Positions 1 through 12,582 of a stretch of DNA of 64,000 nucleotides are shown here, in pieces (position 1 is the stretch's first letter; each line of letters opens with the position of its first letter). This stretch comes from Liolophura sinensis. Its lineage: Eukaryota > Mollusca > Polyplacophora > Chitonida > Chitonidae. Both the position numbers and the translations under genes were made by a program. The notes beneath the pieces are model-generated. The model saw nothing but the letters and a program-made list of their open reading frames with translations, was not told where the DNA came from and did no database searches. The DNA lies in NCBI RefSeq assembly GCF_032854445.1, contig NW_027018039.1, positions 1 through 64,000 on the forward strand. The letters run 5' to 3'.

Positions 1-3000
1 AGCCGTTGCTGGGGCACGTGATTATGACATCAATGATCATTCAATTGTCGCTACAGCCAAAAGTATTGGTCGGAGAGCAACGCGGTTTCACCATTCGATT
101 TCTCGTCACAAAATACGTCGGATTAGCCTCTTACCAGCAGCACTGGAACAATTTTTCGAATTTTGCATTTTTGCCTGGTCTTTTTGTTATTGAATCGGCT
201 ACACTGTTACTATGTACCATCGCGACTGGTCATTACTATATTCAACTTTTGACTATATGTCATGTGCCCTTCGGTAGCCCAGAAGACGTCAAATCTTTGG
301 GCTAAGCCCATTTAACTCACCCAGCAATTGCCTTACTTCTACGTCGAAGACAATCTCAATGTCTTTATCTACGTGTAGAAAAAAACGAGACCATTTGTAC
401 ATGAAAAACACAAGGTACTTTATACAGTCTGCTGTAAAAAGTACAACTGAACACTGACAAACTTCAGTAAGGTGCCAAAAGATTCGGATTGAGCCAGGCA
501 TCGGCAGCTGTTGACAAATTGCAAATTTCCCTGGTTTTCCATGGAGTAAGAGCCGTTGCTGGGCACGTGATTTTGACATCAATGATCATTCAATTGTCAC
601 TACAGCCAAAAGTATTGGTCGGAGAGCAACGCGGTTTGCACCATTCGATTCTCGTCACAAAAATACGTCGGATTAGCCTCTTACTAGTAGAACTGGAACA
701 GTTTTTCCACTTTTGCATTTTTGCCTGGTCTTTTTGTTAATTGAAACCGGCTACACAGTACTCTGTACAATCGCGACTGGTCATTACTATATTCAACTTT
801 TGACTATAAGTTATGTGCCCTTCGGTAGCCCAGAAGACCTGAAATCTTTGGGCTAAGCACATTTTAACTCACCCAGCAATTGTCTTACTTCTAAGTGCAA
901 GACAATCTCAATGTCTTTTATCTACGTGTAGAAAAAACCACACCATTTGTACATGAAAAACACAAAGGTACTTGATACAGTCTGCTGTAAAAACTACAAC
1001 TGAACACTGACCCACTTCAGTAAGGTGCCAAAAGATGCGGAAATGAGCCAGGCATCGGCAGCTGTTGAAAAATTGCAAATTTCCTTGGTTTCCATGGAGT
1101 AAGAGCCGTTGCTGGGCACGTGATTATGACATAAATGATCATTCAGTTGTCACTACAGGCAAAAGTATTGGTCGGAGAGCAACGCGGTTTGCAACCATTC
1201 GTTTTCTCGTCACAAAATACGTCGGATTAGACTCTTACCAGCAGCACTGGAACAGTTTTCCACTTTTGCATTTTACCTGGTCTTTTTGTTATTGAAATCG
1301 GCTACACTATACTCTGTACAATCGCGACTGGTCATTACTATATTCAACTTTTGACTATAAGTTATGTGCCCTTCGGTAGCCCAGAAGACCTGAAATCTTT
1401 GGGCCAAGCCCCTTTAACTCACCCAGCAATTGTCTTACTTCTAAGTCCAAGACAATCTCAATGTCTTTATCTACGTGTAGAAAAAACCACACCATTTGTA
1501 CATAAAAAAACAAGTACTTGATACAGTCTGCTGTAAAAAGTACAACTGAACACTGACCCACTTCAGTAAGGTGCCAAAAGATGCGGAATTGAGCCAGGCT
1601 CGGCAGCTGTTGAAAAATTGCAAATTTCCCTTGTTTCCATGGAGTAAGAGCCGTTGCTGGGCACGTGATTATGACATAAATGATCATTGAATTGTCGCTA
1701 CAGCCAAAAGTATTGGTCGGAGAGCAACGCGGTTTGCACCATTCGATTTCTCGTCACAAAATACGTCGGATTAGCCTCTTACCAGCAGCACTCGGAACAG
1801 TTTTCCTCTTTTGCATTTTTGCCTGGTCTTTTTGTTAATTGAAATCGGCTACACTGTACTCTGTACAATCGCGACTGGTCATTACTATATTCAACTTTTG
1901 ACTAAAAGTTATGTGCCCTTCGGTAGCCCAGAAGACCTGAAATCTTTGGGCTAAGCCCATTTAACTCACCCAGCAAATGCCTTACTTCTAAGTGCAAGAC
2001 AATCTCAATTGTCTTTATCTACGTGTAGAAAAAACCACACCATTTCGTACGTGAAAAACACAAGGTACTTGATACAGTCTGCTGTAAAAAGTTCAACTGA
2101 ACACTGACCCACTTCAGTAAGGTGCCAAAAGATGCGGAATTGGGCCAGGCATCGGCAGCTGTTGAAAAATTGCAAATTTCCTTGGTTTCCATGGAGTAAG
2201 AGCCGTTGCTGGGCACGTGATTATGACATATAAATGATCATTCAATTGTCACTACAGCCAAAAGTATTGGTCGGAAAGCAACGCGGTTTGCACCATTCGA
2301 TTTCTCGTCACAAAATACGTCGAATTAGTCTCTTACCAGCAGCACTGGGACAGTTTTTCCACTTTTGCATTTTTTGCCTGGTCTTTTTGTTAATTGAAAT
2401 CGGCTACACTGTACTCTGTACAATCGCGACTGGTCATTACTATATTCAACTTTTGACTATAAGTTATGTGCCCTTCGGTAGCCCAGAAGACCTGAAATCT
2501 TTGGGCCAAGCCCATTTAACTCACCCAGCAATTGTCTTACTTCTAAGTCCAAGACAATCTCAATGTCTATCTACGTGTAGAAAAACCACACCATTTGTAC
2601 ATAAAAAAACACAAGGTACTTGATACAGTCTGCTGTAAAAAGTACAACTAAACACTGACCCACATTTATAAGGTGCCAAAAGATGCGGAATTGGGCCAGG
2701 CATCGGCAGCTGTTAAAAAATTGCAAATATCCCTGGTTTCCATGGAGTAAGAGCCGTTGCTGGCACGTGATTATGACATCAATGATCATTGAATTGTCGC
2801 TACAGGCAAAAGTATAGGTCGGAGAGCAACGCGGTTTGCACCATTCGATTTCTCGTCACAAAATACGTCGGATTAGCCTCTTACCAGCAGCACTGGAACA
2901 ATTTTTCGAATTTTGCATTTTTGCCTGGTCTTTTTGTTAATGAAATCGGCTACACTGTACTATGTACCATCGCGACTGGTCATTACTATATTCAACTTTT

Positions 3001-6000
3001 GACTATATGTCATGTGCCCTTCGGTAGCCCAGAAGACGTCAAATCTTTGGGCTAAGCCCATTTAACTCACCCCAGCAATTGCCTTACTTCTACGTCGAAG
3101 ACAATCTCAATGTCTTTATCTACGTGTAGAAAAAACCACACCATTTGTACATGAAAAACACAAGGTACTTGATACAGTCTGCTGTAAAAAGTACAACTGA
3201 ACACTGACAAACTTCAGTAAGGTGCCAAAAGATTCGGAATTGAGCCAGCATCGGCAGCTGTTGACAAATTGCAAATTTCCCTGGTTTCCATGGAGTAAGA
3301 GCCGTTGCTGGGCACGTGATTTTGACATCAATGATCATTCAATTGTCACTACAGCCAAAAGTATTGGTCGGAGAGCAACGCGTTTGCACCATTCGATTTC
3401 TCGTCACAAAATACGTCGGATTAGACTCTTACCAGCAGCACTGGAACAGTTTTTCCACTTTTGCATTTTTACCTGGTCTTTTTGTTAATTGAAATCGGCT
3501 ACACTATACTCTGTACAATCGCGACTAGTCATTACTATATTCAACTTTTGACTATAAGTTATGTGCCCTTCGGTAGCCCAGAAGACCTGAAATCTTTGGG
3601 CCAAGCCCATTTAACTCACCCAGCAATTGTCTTACTTCTAAGTCCAAGACAATCTCAATGTCTATCTACGTGTAGAAAAACCACACCATTTGTACATAAA
3701 AAAACACAAGGTACTTGATACAGTCTGCTGTAAAAAGTACAACTAAACACTGACCCACATTTATAAGGTGCCAAAAGATGCGGAATTGGGCCAGGCATCG
3801 GCAGCTGTTAAAAAATTGCAAATATCCCTGGTTTCCATGGAGTAAGAGCCGTTGCTGGGCACGTGATTATGACATCAATGATCATTGAATTGTCGCTACA
3901 GGCAAAAGTATAGGTCGGAGAGCAACGCGGTTTGCACCATTCGATTTCTCGTCACAAAATACGTCGGATTAGCCTCTTACCAGCAGCACTGGAACAATTT
4001 TTCGAATTTTGCATTTTTGCCTGGTCTTTTTGTTAATTGAAATCGGCTACACTGTACTATGTACCATCGCGGACTGGTCATTACTATATTCAACTTTTGA
4101 CTATATGTCATGTGCCCTTCGGTAGCCCAGAAGACGTCAAATCTTTGGGCTAAGCCCATTTAACTCACCCAGCAATTGCCTTACTTCTACGTCGAAGACA
4201 ATCTCAATGTCTTTATCTACGTGTAGAAAAACCACACCATTTGTACATGAAAAACACAAGGTACTTGATACAGTCTGCTGTAAAAAGTACAACTGAACAC
4301 TGACCCACATTTATAAGGTGGCAAAAGATGCGGAATTGGGCCAGGCATCGGCAGCTGTTAAAAAATTGCAAATATCCCTGGTTTCCATGGAGTAAGAGCC
4401 GTTGCCTGGGCACGTGATTATGACATCAATGATCATTGAATTGTCGCTACAGGCAAAAGTATAGGTCGGAGAGCAACGCGGTTTGCACCATTCGATTTCT
4501 CGTCACAAAAATACGTCGGATTAGCCTCTTACCAGCAGCACTGGAACAGTTTATCCACTTTTGCATTTTTGCCTGGTCTTTTTGTTAATTGAAATCGGCT
4601 ACACTGTAATCTGTACAATCGCGACTGGTCATTACTATATTCAACTTTTGACTATAAGTTATGTGCCCTTCGGTAGCCCAGAAGACGTCAAATCTTTGGG
4701 CTAAGCCCATTTAACTCACGCAGCAATTGTCTTACTTCTAAGTGCAAGACAATCTCAATGTCTTTTATCTACGTGTAGAAAAACCACACCATTTGTACAT
4801 GAAAAACACAAAGTACTTGATACAGTCTGCTGTAAATACTACAACTGAACACTGACCCACTTCAGTAAGGTGCCAAAAGATGCGGAATTGAGCCAGGCAT
4901 CGGCAGCTGTTGAAAAATTGCAAATTTCCCTGGTTTCCGTGGAGTAAGAGCCGTTGCTGGGTCACGTGATTATGACATAAATGATCATTCAGTTGTCACT
5001 ACAGGCAAAAGTATTGGTCGGAGAGCAACGCGGTTTGCACCATTCGATTTCTCGTCACAAAATACGTCGGATTAGACTCTTACCAGCAGCACTGGAACAG
5101 TTTTTCCACTTTTGCATTTTTACCTGGTCTTTTTGTTAATTGAAATCGGCTACACTATACTCTGTACAATCGCGACTGGTCATTACTATATTCAACTTTT
5201 GACTATAAGTTATGTGCCCTTCGGTAGCCCAGAAGACCTGAAATCTTTGGGCCAAGCCCATTTAACTCACCCAGCAATTGTCTTACTTCTAAGTCCAAGG
5301 ACAATCTCAATGTCTATCTACGTGTAGAAAAACCACACCATTTGTACATAAAAAAAAACACAAGGTACTTGATACAGTCTGCTGTAAAAAGTACAACTAA
5401 ACACTGACCCACATTTATAAGGTGCCAAAAGATGCGGAATTGGGCCAGGCATCGGGCAGCTGTTAAAAAATTGCAAATATCCCTGGTTTCCATGGGAGTA
5501 AGAGCCGTTGCTGGGCACGTGATTATGACATCAATGATCATTGAATTGTCGCTACAGGCAAAAGTATAGGTCGGAGAGCAACGCGGTTTGCACCATTCGA
5601 TTTCTCGTCACAAAATACGTCGGATTAGCCTCTTACCAGCAGCACTGGAACAGTTTATCCACTTTTGCATTTTTGCCTGGTCTTTTTGTTAATTGAAATC
5701 GGCTACACTGTAATCTGTACAATCGCGACTGGTCATTACTATATTCAACTTTTGACTATAAGTTATGTGCCCTTCGGTAGCCCAGAAGACGTCAAATCTT
5801 TGGGCTAAGCCCATTTAACTCACGCAGCAATTGTCTTACTTCTAAGTGCAAGACAATCTCAATGTCTTTATCTACGTGTAGAAAAACCACACCATTTGTA
5901 CATAAAAAACACAAGGTACTTGATACAGTCTGCTGTAAAAAGTACAACTGACCACCGACCCACATGAATAAGGTGCCAAAAGATGCGGAATTGAGCCAGG

Positions 6001-7147
6001 TATCGGCAGCTGTTGAAAAATTGCAAATTTCCCCGGTTTCCATGGAGTAAGAGCCGTTGCTGTGCACGTGATTATGACATAAATGATCATTCAATTGTCA
6101 CTACAGGCAAAAGTATTGGTCGGAGAGCAACGCGGTTTGCACCCATTCGATTTCTCGTCACAAAATACGTCGGATTAGCCTCTTACCAGCAGCACTGGAA
6201 CAGTTTTTCCACTTTTGCATTTTTGCCTGTTCTTTTTGTTTATTGAAACCGGCTACACTGTACTCTGTACAATCGCGACAGGTCATTACTATATTCAACT
6301 TTTGACTATAAGTTATGTGCCCTTCGGTAGCCAGAAGACCTGAAATCTTTGGACCAGGCCCATTTAACTCACCCAGCAATTGCCTTACCTTCTAAGTGCA
6401 AGACAATCTCAATGTCTTTATCTACGTGTAGAAAAACCAGACCATTTGTACGTGAAAAACACAAGGTACTTGATACAGTCTGCTGTAAAAAGTACAACTG
6501 AACACTGACCCACTTCAGTAAGGTGCCAAAAGATGCGGAATTGAGCCAGGCATCGGCAGCTGTTAAAAAATTGCAAATATCCCTGGTTTCCATGGAGTAA
6601 GAGCCTTTGCTACGCATGTGATTATGACATAAATGATCATTCAATTGTCGCTACAGCCCAAAAGTATTGGTCGGAGAGCAACACGGTTTGCACCATTCGA
6701 TTTCTCGTCACAAAATACCGTCGGATTAGACTCTTACCAGCAGCACTGGAACAGTTGACACTTTTGCATTTTTACCTGGTCTTTTTGTTAATTGAAATCG
6801 GCTACACTGTACTCTGTACAATCGCGACTGGTCATTACTATATTCAACTTTTGACTATAGTTATGTGCCCTTCGGTAGCCCAGAAGACCTGAAATCTTTG
6901 GCCCAGCCCATTTAACTCACCCAGCAATTGTCTTACTTCTAAGTCCAAGACATGTCAATGTCTTTATCTACGTGTAGAAAAACCACACCATTTGTACATA
7001 AAAAACACAAGGTACTTGATACAGTCTGCTGTAAAAAGTACAACTAAACACTGACCCACATTTATAAGGTGCCAAAAGATGCGGAATTGGGCTAGGCATC
7101 GGCAGCTGTTAAAAAATTGCAAATATCCATGGTTTCCATGGAGTAAG
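1..7147. repeat. Indel-rich satellite block, 13 monomers
   Basis: Thirteen monomers spaced 550, 553, 545, 552, 551, 548, 547, 550, 552, 554, 549, 550 and 546 bp. The irregularity comes from scattered 1-5 bp gains and losses, many in homopolymers: an extra G before CACGTG near 11-15, TTTTGTTATTG near 184, an extra GAC-region base near 4071, and an extra G near 5495. Sister monomers recur in the block. Those at 2752 and 3847 share TTTTTCGAA, TATATGTCATG and TACGTCGAAG with the copy at 1. A 2-bp loss in the GTCTTTATC stretch (reading GTCTATC) marks the copies near 2567, 3660, 5311 and 8607. The block is either an older, less homogenised edge or a less accurately sequenced part of the assembly. 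Confidence 0.85.
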
Positions 7148-9891
7148 AGCCGTTGCTGGGCACGTGATTATGACATCAATGATCATTCAAATGTCGCTAC
7201 AGCCAAAAGTATAGGTCGGAGAGCAACGCGGATTGCACCATTCGATTTCTCGTTACAAAAATACGTCGGATTAGCCTCTTACCAGCAGCACTGGAACAGT
7301 TTTTCCACTTTTGCATTTTTGCCTGGTCTTTTTGTTAATTGAAACCGGCTACACTGTACTCTGTACAATCGCGACTGGTCATTACTATATTCAACTTTTG
7401 ACTATAAGTTTTGTGCCCTTCGGTAGCCCAGAAGACCTGAAATCTTTGGGCCAAGCCCCTTTAACTCACCCAGCAATTGTCTTACTTCTAAGTCCAAGAC
7501 AATCTCAATGTCTTTATCTACGTGTAGAAAAACCACACCATTTGTACATAAAAAAACAAGGTACTTGATACAGTCTGCTGTAAAAAGTACAACTAAACAC
7601 TGACCCACATTTATAAGGTGCCAAAAGATGCGGAATTGGGCCAGGCATCGGCAGCTGTTAAAAAATTGCAAATATCCCTGGTTTCCATGGAGTAAGAGCC
7701 GTTGCTGGGCACGTGATTATGACATCAATGATCATTGAATTGTCGCTACAGCCAAAAGTATTGGTGGGAGAGCAACGCGGTTTGCACCATTCGATTTCTC
7801 GTCACAAAATACGTCGAATTAGCCTCTTACCAGCAGCACTGGAACAGTTTTTCCACTTTTGCATTTTTGCCTGGTCTTTTTGTTAATTGAAATCTGCTAC
7901 ATTGTACTCTGTACAATCGCTACTGGTCATTACTATATTCAACTTTTGACTATAAGTTATGTGCCCTTCGGTAGCCCAGAAGACCTGAAATATTTGGGCT
8001 AAGCCCATTTAACTCACCCAGCAATTGCCTTACTTCTAAGTGCAAGACAATCTCAATGTCTTTATCTACGTGTAGAAAAACCACACCATTTGTACATGAA
8101 AAACACAAGGTACTTGATACAGTCTGCTGTAAAAAGTACAACTGAACACTGACCCACATGAATAAGGTGCCAAAAGATGCGGAATTGAGCCAGGTATCGG
8201 CAGCTGTTGAAAAATTGCAAATTTCCCTGGTTTCCATGGAGTAAGAGCCGTTGCTGGGCACGTGATTATGACATAAATGATCATTCAATTGTCACTACAG
8301 GCAAAAGTATTAGTCGGAGAGAAACGCGGTTTGCACCATTCGATTTCTCGTCACAAAATACGTCGGATTAGACTCTTACCAGCAGCACTGGAATAGTTTT
8401 TCCACTTTTGCATTTTTACTTGGTCTTTTTGTTAATTGAAATCGGCTACACTGTACTCTGTACAATCGCGACTGGTCATTACTATATTCAACTTTTGACT
8501 ATAAGTTATGTGCCCTTCGGTAGCCCAGAAGACCTAAAATCTTTGGGCCAAGCCCATTTAACTCACCCAGCAATTGTCTTACTTCTAAGTCCAAGACAAT
8601 CTCAATGTCTATCTACGTGTAGAAAAACCACACCATTTGTACATAAAAAAACACAAGGTACTTGATACAGTCTGCTGTAAAAAGTACAACTAAACACTGA
8701 CCCACATTTATAAGGTGCCAAAAGATGCGGAATTGGGCCAGGCATCGGCAGCTGTTAAAAAATTGCAAATATCCCTGGTTTCCATGGAGTAAGAGCCGTT
8801 GCTGGGCACGTGATTATGACATCAATGATCATTGAATTGTCGCTACAGGCAAATGTATTGGTCGGAGAGCAACGCGGTTTGCACCATTCGATTTCTCGTC
8901 ACAAAATACGTCGGATTAGCCTCTTACCAGCAGCACTGGAACAGTTTATCCACTTTTGCATTTTTGCCTGGTCTTTTTGTTAATTAAAATCGGCTACACT
9001 GTAATCTGTACAATCGCGACTGGTCATTACTATATTCAACTTTTGACTATAAGTTATGTGCCCTTCGGTAGCCCAGAAGACGTCAAATCTTTGGGCTAAG
9101 CCCATTTAACTCACGCAGCAATTGTCTTACTTCTAAGTGCAAGACAATCTCAATGTCTTTATCTACGTGTAGAAAAACCACACCATTTGTACATAAAAAA
9201 CACAAGGTACTTGATACAGTCTGCTGTAAAAAGTACAACTGACCACCGACCCACATGAATAAGGTGCCAAAAGATGCGGATTTGAGCCAGGTATCGGCAG
9301 CTGTTGAAAAATTGCAAATTTCCCCGGTTTCCATGGAGTAAGAGCCGTTGCTGTGCACGTGATTATGACATAAATGATCATTCAATTGTCACTACAGGCA
9401 AAAGTATTAGTCGGAGAGAAACGCGGTTTGCACCATTCGATTTCTCGTCACAAAATACGTCGGATTAGCCTCTTACCAGCAGCACTGGAACAATTTTTCG
9501 AACTTTGCATTTTTGCCTGGTCTTTTTGTTAATTGAAATCGGCTACACTGTACTATGTACCATCGCGACTGGTCATTACTATATTCAACTTTTGACTATA
9601 TGTCATGTGCCCTTCGGTAGCCCAGAAGACGTCAAATCTTTGGGCTAAGCCCATTTAACTCACCCAGCAATTGCCTTACTTCTAAGTCGAAGACAATCTC
9701 AATGTCTTTATCTACGTGTAGAAAAACGAGACCATTTGTACATGAAAAACACAAGGTACTTGATACAGTCTGCTGTAAAAAGTACAACTGAACACTGACA
9801 AACTTCAGTAAGGTGCCAAAAGATTCGGAATTGAGCCAGGCATCGGCAGCTGTTGACAAATTGCAAATTTCCTTGGTTTCCATGGAGTAAG
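4949..9891. repeat. 6-monomer periodicity (monomers at 4949-6052 repeated at 8246-9343)
   Basis: Monomers starting at 4949, 5503 and 6052 share variants with those at 8246, 8794 and 9343, offsets of 3291-3297 bp or six monomers. Linked markers in both sets include GTTTATCC with TGTAATCTG (near 4552/5650 and 8946), the tail GACCACCGACCCACATGAAT (near 5950 and 9240), and the ACTATACT or ACTGTACT and GTCTATC states of the first monomer. The region between is occupied by monomers of other subtypes. Confidence 0.7.
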
Positions 9892-10935
9892 AGCAGTTGC
9901 TGGGCACGTGATTATGACATCAATGATCATTCAATTGTCACTACAGCCAAAAGTATTGGTCGGAGAGCAACGCGGTTTGCACCATTCGATTTGTCGTCAC
10001 AAAATACGTCGGATTAGCTTCTTACCAGCAGCACTGGAACAGTTTTTCCACTTTTGCATTTTTGCCTGTTCTTTTTGTTAATTGAAACCGGCTACACTGT
10101 ACTCTGTACAATCGCGACAGGTCATTACTATATTCAACTTTTGACTATAAGTTATGTGCCCTTCGGTAGCCCAGAAGACCTGAAATCTTTGGACCAGGCC
10201 CATTTAACTCACCCAGCAATTGCCTTACTTCTAAGTGCAAGACAATCTCAATGTCTTTATCTACGTGTAGAAAAACCAGACCATTTGTACGTGAAAAACA
10301 CAAGGTACTTGATACAGTCTGCTGTAAAAAGTACAACTGAACACTGACCCACTTCAGTAAGGTGCCAAAAGATGCGGAATTGAGCCAGGCATCGGCAGCT
10401 GTTAAAAAATTGCAAATATCCCTGGTTTCCATGGAGTAAGAGCCGTTGCTGGGCATGTGATTATGACATCAATGATCATTCAATTGTCGCTACAGCCAAA
10501 AGTATTGGTCGGAGAGCAACACGGTTTGCACCATTCGATTTCTCGTCACAAAATACGTCGGATTAGACTCTTACCAGCAGCACTGGAACAGTTTTTCCAC
10601 TTTTGCATTTTTGCCTGGTCTTTTTGTTAATTGAAACCGGCTACACTGTACTCTGTACAATCGCGACTGGTCATTACTATATTCAACTTTTGACTATAAG
10701 TTATGTGCCCTTCGGTAGCCCAGAAGACCTGAAATCTTTGGGCCAAGCCCATTTATCTACGTGTAGAAAAACCACACCATTTGTACATAAAAAAACAAGG
10801 TACTTGATACAGTCTGCTGTAAAAAGTACAACTAAACACTGACCCACATTTAAAAGGTGCCAAAAGATGCGGAATTGGGCCAGGCATCGGCAGCTGTTAA
10901 AAAATTGCAAATATCCATGGTTTCCATGGAGTAAG
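6052..10935. repeat. 7-monomer periodicity (6052-7147 related to 9892-10935)
   Basis: The second half of the monomer at 6052 and the monomer at 6602 share rare variants with those at 9892 and 10441, an offset of about 3840 bp (seven monomers). The shared markers are GCCTGTTC, GCGACAGG, GGACCAGGCCC, CATGTG in place of CACGTG, AACACGG and GGATTAGACTC. The later copy alone carries a 53-bp deletion, so the deletion arose after this duplication. Confidence 0.7.
10441..10935 (+). repeat. Deletion monomer, 53 bp missing
   Basis: This monomer is 495 bp long. At about 10750-10760 the sequence reads CCCATTTATCTACG, joining monomer positions about 315 and 369 and removing 53 bp that contain the ACTCACCCAGC to GTCTTTA segment. 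The flanks share the tetranucleotide TTTA, so the break shows 4-bp microhomology, typical of slippage or end joining between short repeats. Confidence 0.95.
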
Positions 10936-12033
10936 AGCCGTTGCTGGGCACGTGATTATGACATCAATGATCATTCAATTGTCACTACAGCCAACAGTAT
11001 TGGTCGGAGAGCAACGCGGTTTGCACCATTCGATTTGTCGTCACAAAATACGTCGGATTAGCCTCTTACCAGCAGCACTGGAACAGTTTTTCCGCTTTTG
11101 CATTTTTGCCTGGTCTTTTTGTTTATTGAAATCGGCTACACTGTACTCTGTACAATCGCGACTGGTCATTACTATATTTAACTTTTGACTATAAGTTATG
11201 TGCCCTTCGGTAGCCCAGAAGACCTGAAATCTTTGGGCTAAGCCCATTTAACTCACCCAGTAGTTGTCTTACTTCTAAGTGCAAGACAATCTCAATGTCT
11301 TTATCTACGTGTAGAAAAACCACACCATTTGTACATAAAAAACACAAGGTACTTGATACAGTCTGCTGTAAAAAGTACAACTGAACACTGACCCACTTCA
11401 GTAAGGTGCCAAAAGATGCGGAATTGAGCCAGGCATCGGCAGCTGTCGAAAAATTGCAAATTTCCCTGGTTTCCATGGAGTAAGAGCCGTTGCTGGGCAC
11501 GTGATTATGACATAAATCATCATTCAATTGTCGCTACAGCCAAAAGTATAGGTCGGAGAGCAACGCGGTTTGCACCATTCGATTTCTCGTCACAAAATAC
11601 GTCGGATTAGACTCTTACCAGCAGCACTGGAACAGTTTTTCCACTTTTGCATTTTTGCCTGGTCTTTTTGTTAATTGAAATCGGCTACACTGTACTCTGT
11701 ACAATCGCGACTGGTCATTACTACATTTAACTTTTGACTATAAGTTATGTGCCCTTCGGTAGCCCAGACAACGTGAAATCTTTGGGCCAAGCCCATTTAA
11801 CTCACCCAGCAATTGCCTTACTTCTAAGTGCAAGACAATCTCAATGTCTTTATCTACGTGTAGAAAAACCACACCATTTGTACATAAAAAACACAAGGTA
11901 CTTGATACAGTCTGCTGTAAAAAGTTCAACTGAACACTGACCCACTTCAGTAAGGTGCCAAAAGATGCGGAATTGAGCCAGGCATCGGCAGCTGTTGAAA
12001 AATTGCAAATTTCCCTGGTTTCCATGGAGTAAG

Positions 12034-12582
12034 AGCCGTTGCTGGGCACGTGATTATGACATAAATGATCATTCAATTGTCACTACAGGCAAAAGTATTG
12101 GTCGGAGAGCAACGCGGTTTGCACCATTCGATTTCTCGTCACAAAATACGTCGGATTAGCCTCTTAACAGCAGCACTGGAACAGTTTTTCCACTTTTGCA
12201 TTTTTACCTGGTCTTTTTGTTAATTGAAATCGGCTACACTGTACTCTGTACAATCGCGACTGGTCATTACTATATTCAACTTTTGACTATAAGTTATGTG
12301 CCCTTCGGTAGCCCAGACAACGTGAAATCTTTGGCCCAAGCCCATTTAACTCACCCAGCAATTGCCTTACTTCTAAGTGCAAGACAATCTCAATGTCTTT
12401 ATCTACGTGTAGAAAAACCACACCATTTGTACATAAAAAACACAAGGTACTTGATACAGTCTGCTGTAAAAAGTTCAACTGAACACTGACCCACTTCAGT
12501 AAGGTGCCAAAAGATGCGGAATTGAGCCAGGCATCGGCAGCTGTTGAAAAATTGCAAATTTCCCTGGTTTCCATGGAGTAAG
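12034..12582 (+). repeat. Representative full-length 549-bp monomer
   Basis: A clean full-length copy close to the consensus. Landmarks in monomer coordinates (1 = A of AGCCGTTGCT): CACGTG 14-19; the 8-bp palindrome ATGATCAT 32-39; CAATTG 41-46; TCGCGA 221-226; TGTACA 214-219 and 395-400; CAGCTG 505-510; CCATGG 538-543. The consensus has 229 G+C in 549 bases and about 16 CpGs, which is not strongly CpG-depleted. I found no convincing internal subrepeat, so 549 bp looks like the basic unit rather than a multimer of something shorter. Between copies the main variable sites are 11-13 (GGG, GTG or ACG before CACGTG), 83-86 (gGTTTg, gGATTg or gCAGTTTg states), 134-138 (ACCAG, ACTAG or GCCAG), 289-291 (CTG, GTC, GTG or ATC), the stop-making site at 303-304 (GGCTAAG or GGCCAAG) and 448-470. 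Confidence 0.95.
12047..12052. promoter_or_regulatory. Conserved CACGTG (E-box/G-box) present in nearly every monomer
   Basis: The palindrome CACGTG sits 13 bp after each monomer start. It recurs about every 549 bp, giving roughly 115 copies in the window. Exceptions I saw are at 6615, 10454 and 18089, where it reads CATGTG. CACGTG is the known core target of bHLH and bHLH-Zip factors (MYC/MAX, USF, CBF1-like). The motif is seen directly; binding or function is not shown. Yeast Cbf1 binds CACRTG at centromeres, which is a precedent but not evidence of centromere function here. Conservation may simply reflect homogenisation of the whole monomer. Confidence 0.4.

Noticed and set aside
12095-12140. 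Pol III internal promoter (A box TTGGTCGGAGAG, B box CATTCGATTTC), suggesting a tRNA-derived SINE
   Set aside because: Both boxes have several mismatches and lie only about 17 bp apart, too close for a tRNA-type promoter. No tRNA cloverleaf or poly(A) tail follows.
12123-12150. CENP-B box near ATTCGATTTCTCGTC
   Set aside because: The TTCG core is present, but the required A and the CGGG half are missing; no other place in the monomer fits NTTCGNNNNANNCGGGN.
12158-12480. Dyad between CAGCAGCACTG (monomer 136-146) and CAGTCTGCTG (425-434) as a hairpin or terminal inverted repeat
   Set aside because: About ten bases with a gap, separated by nearly 280 bp, and without target-site duplications; likely chance.
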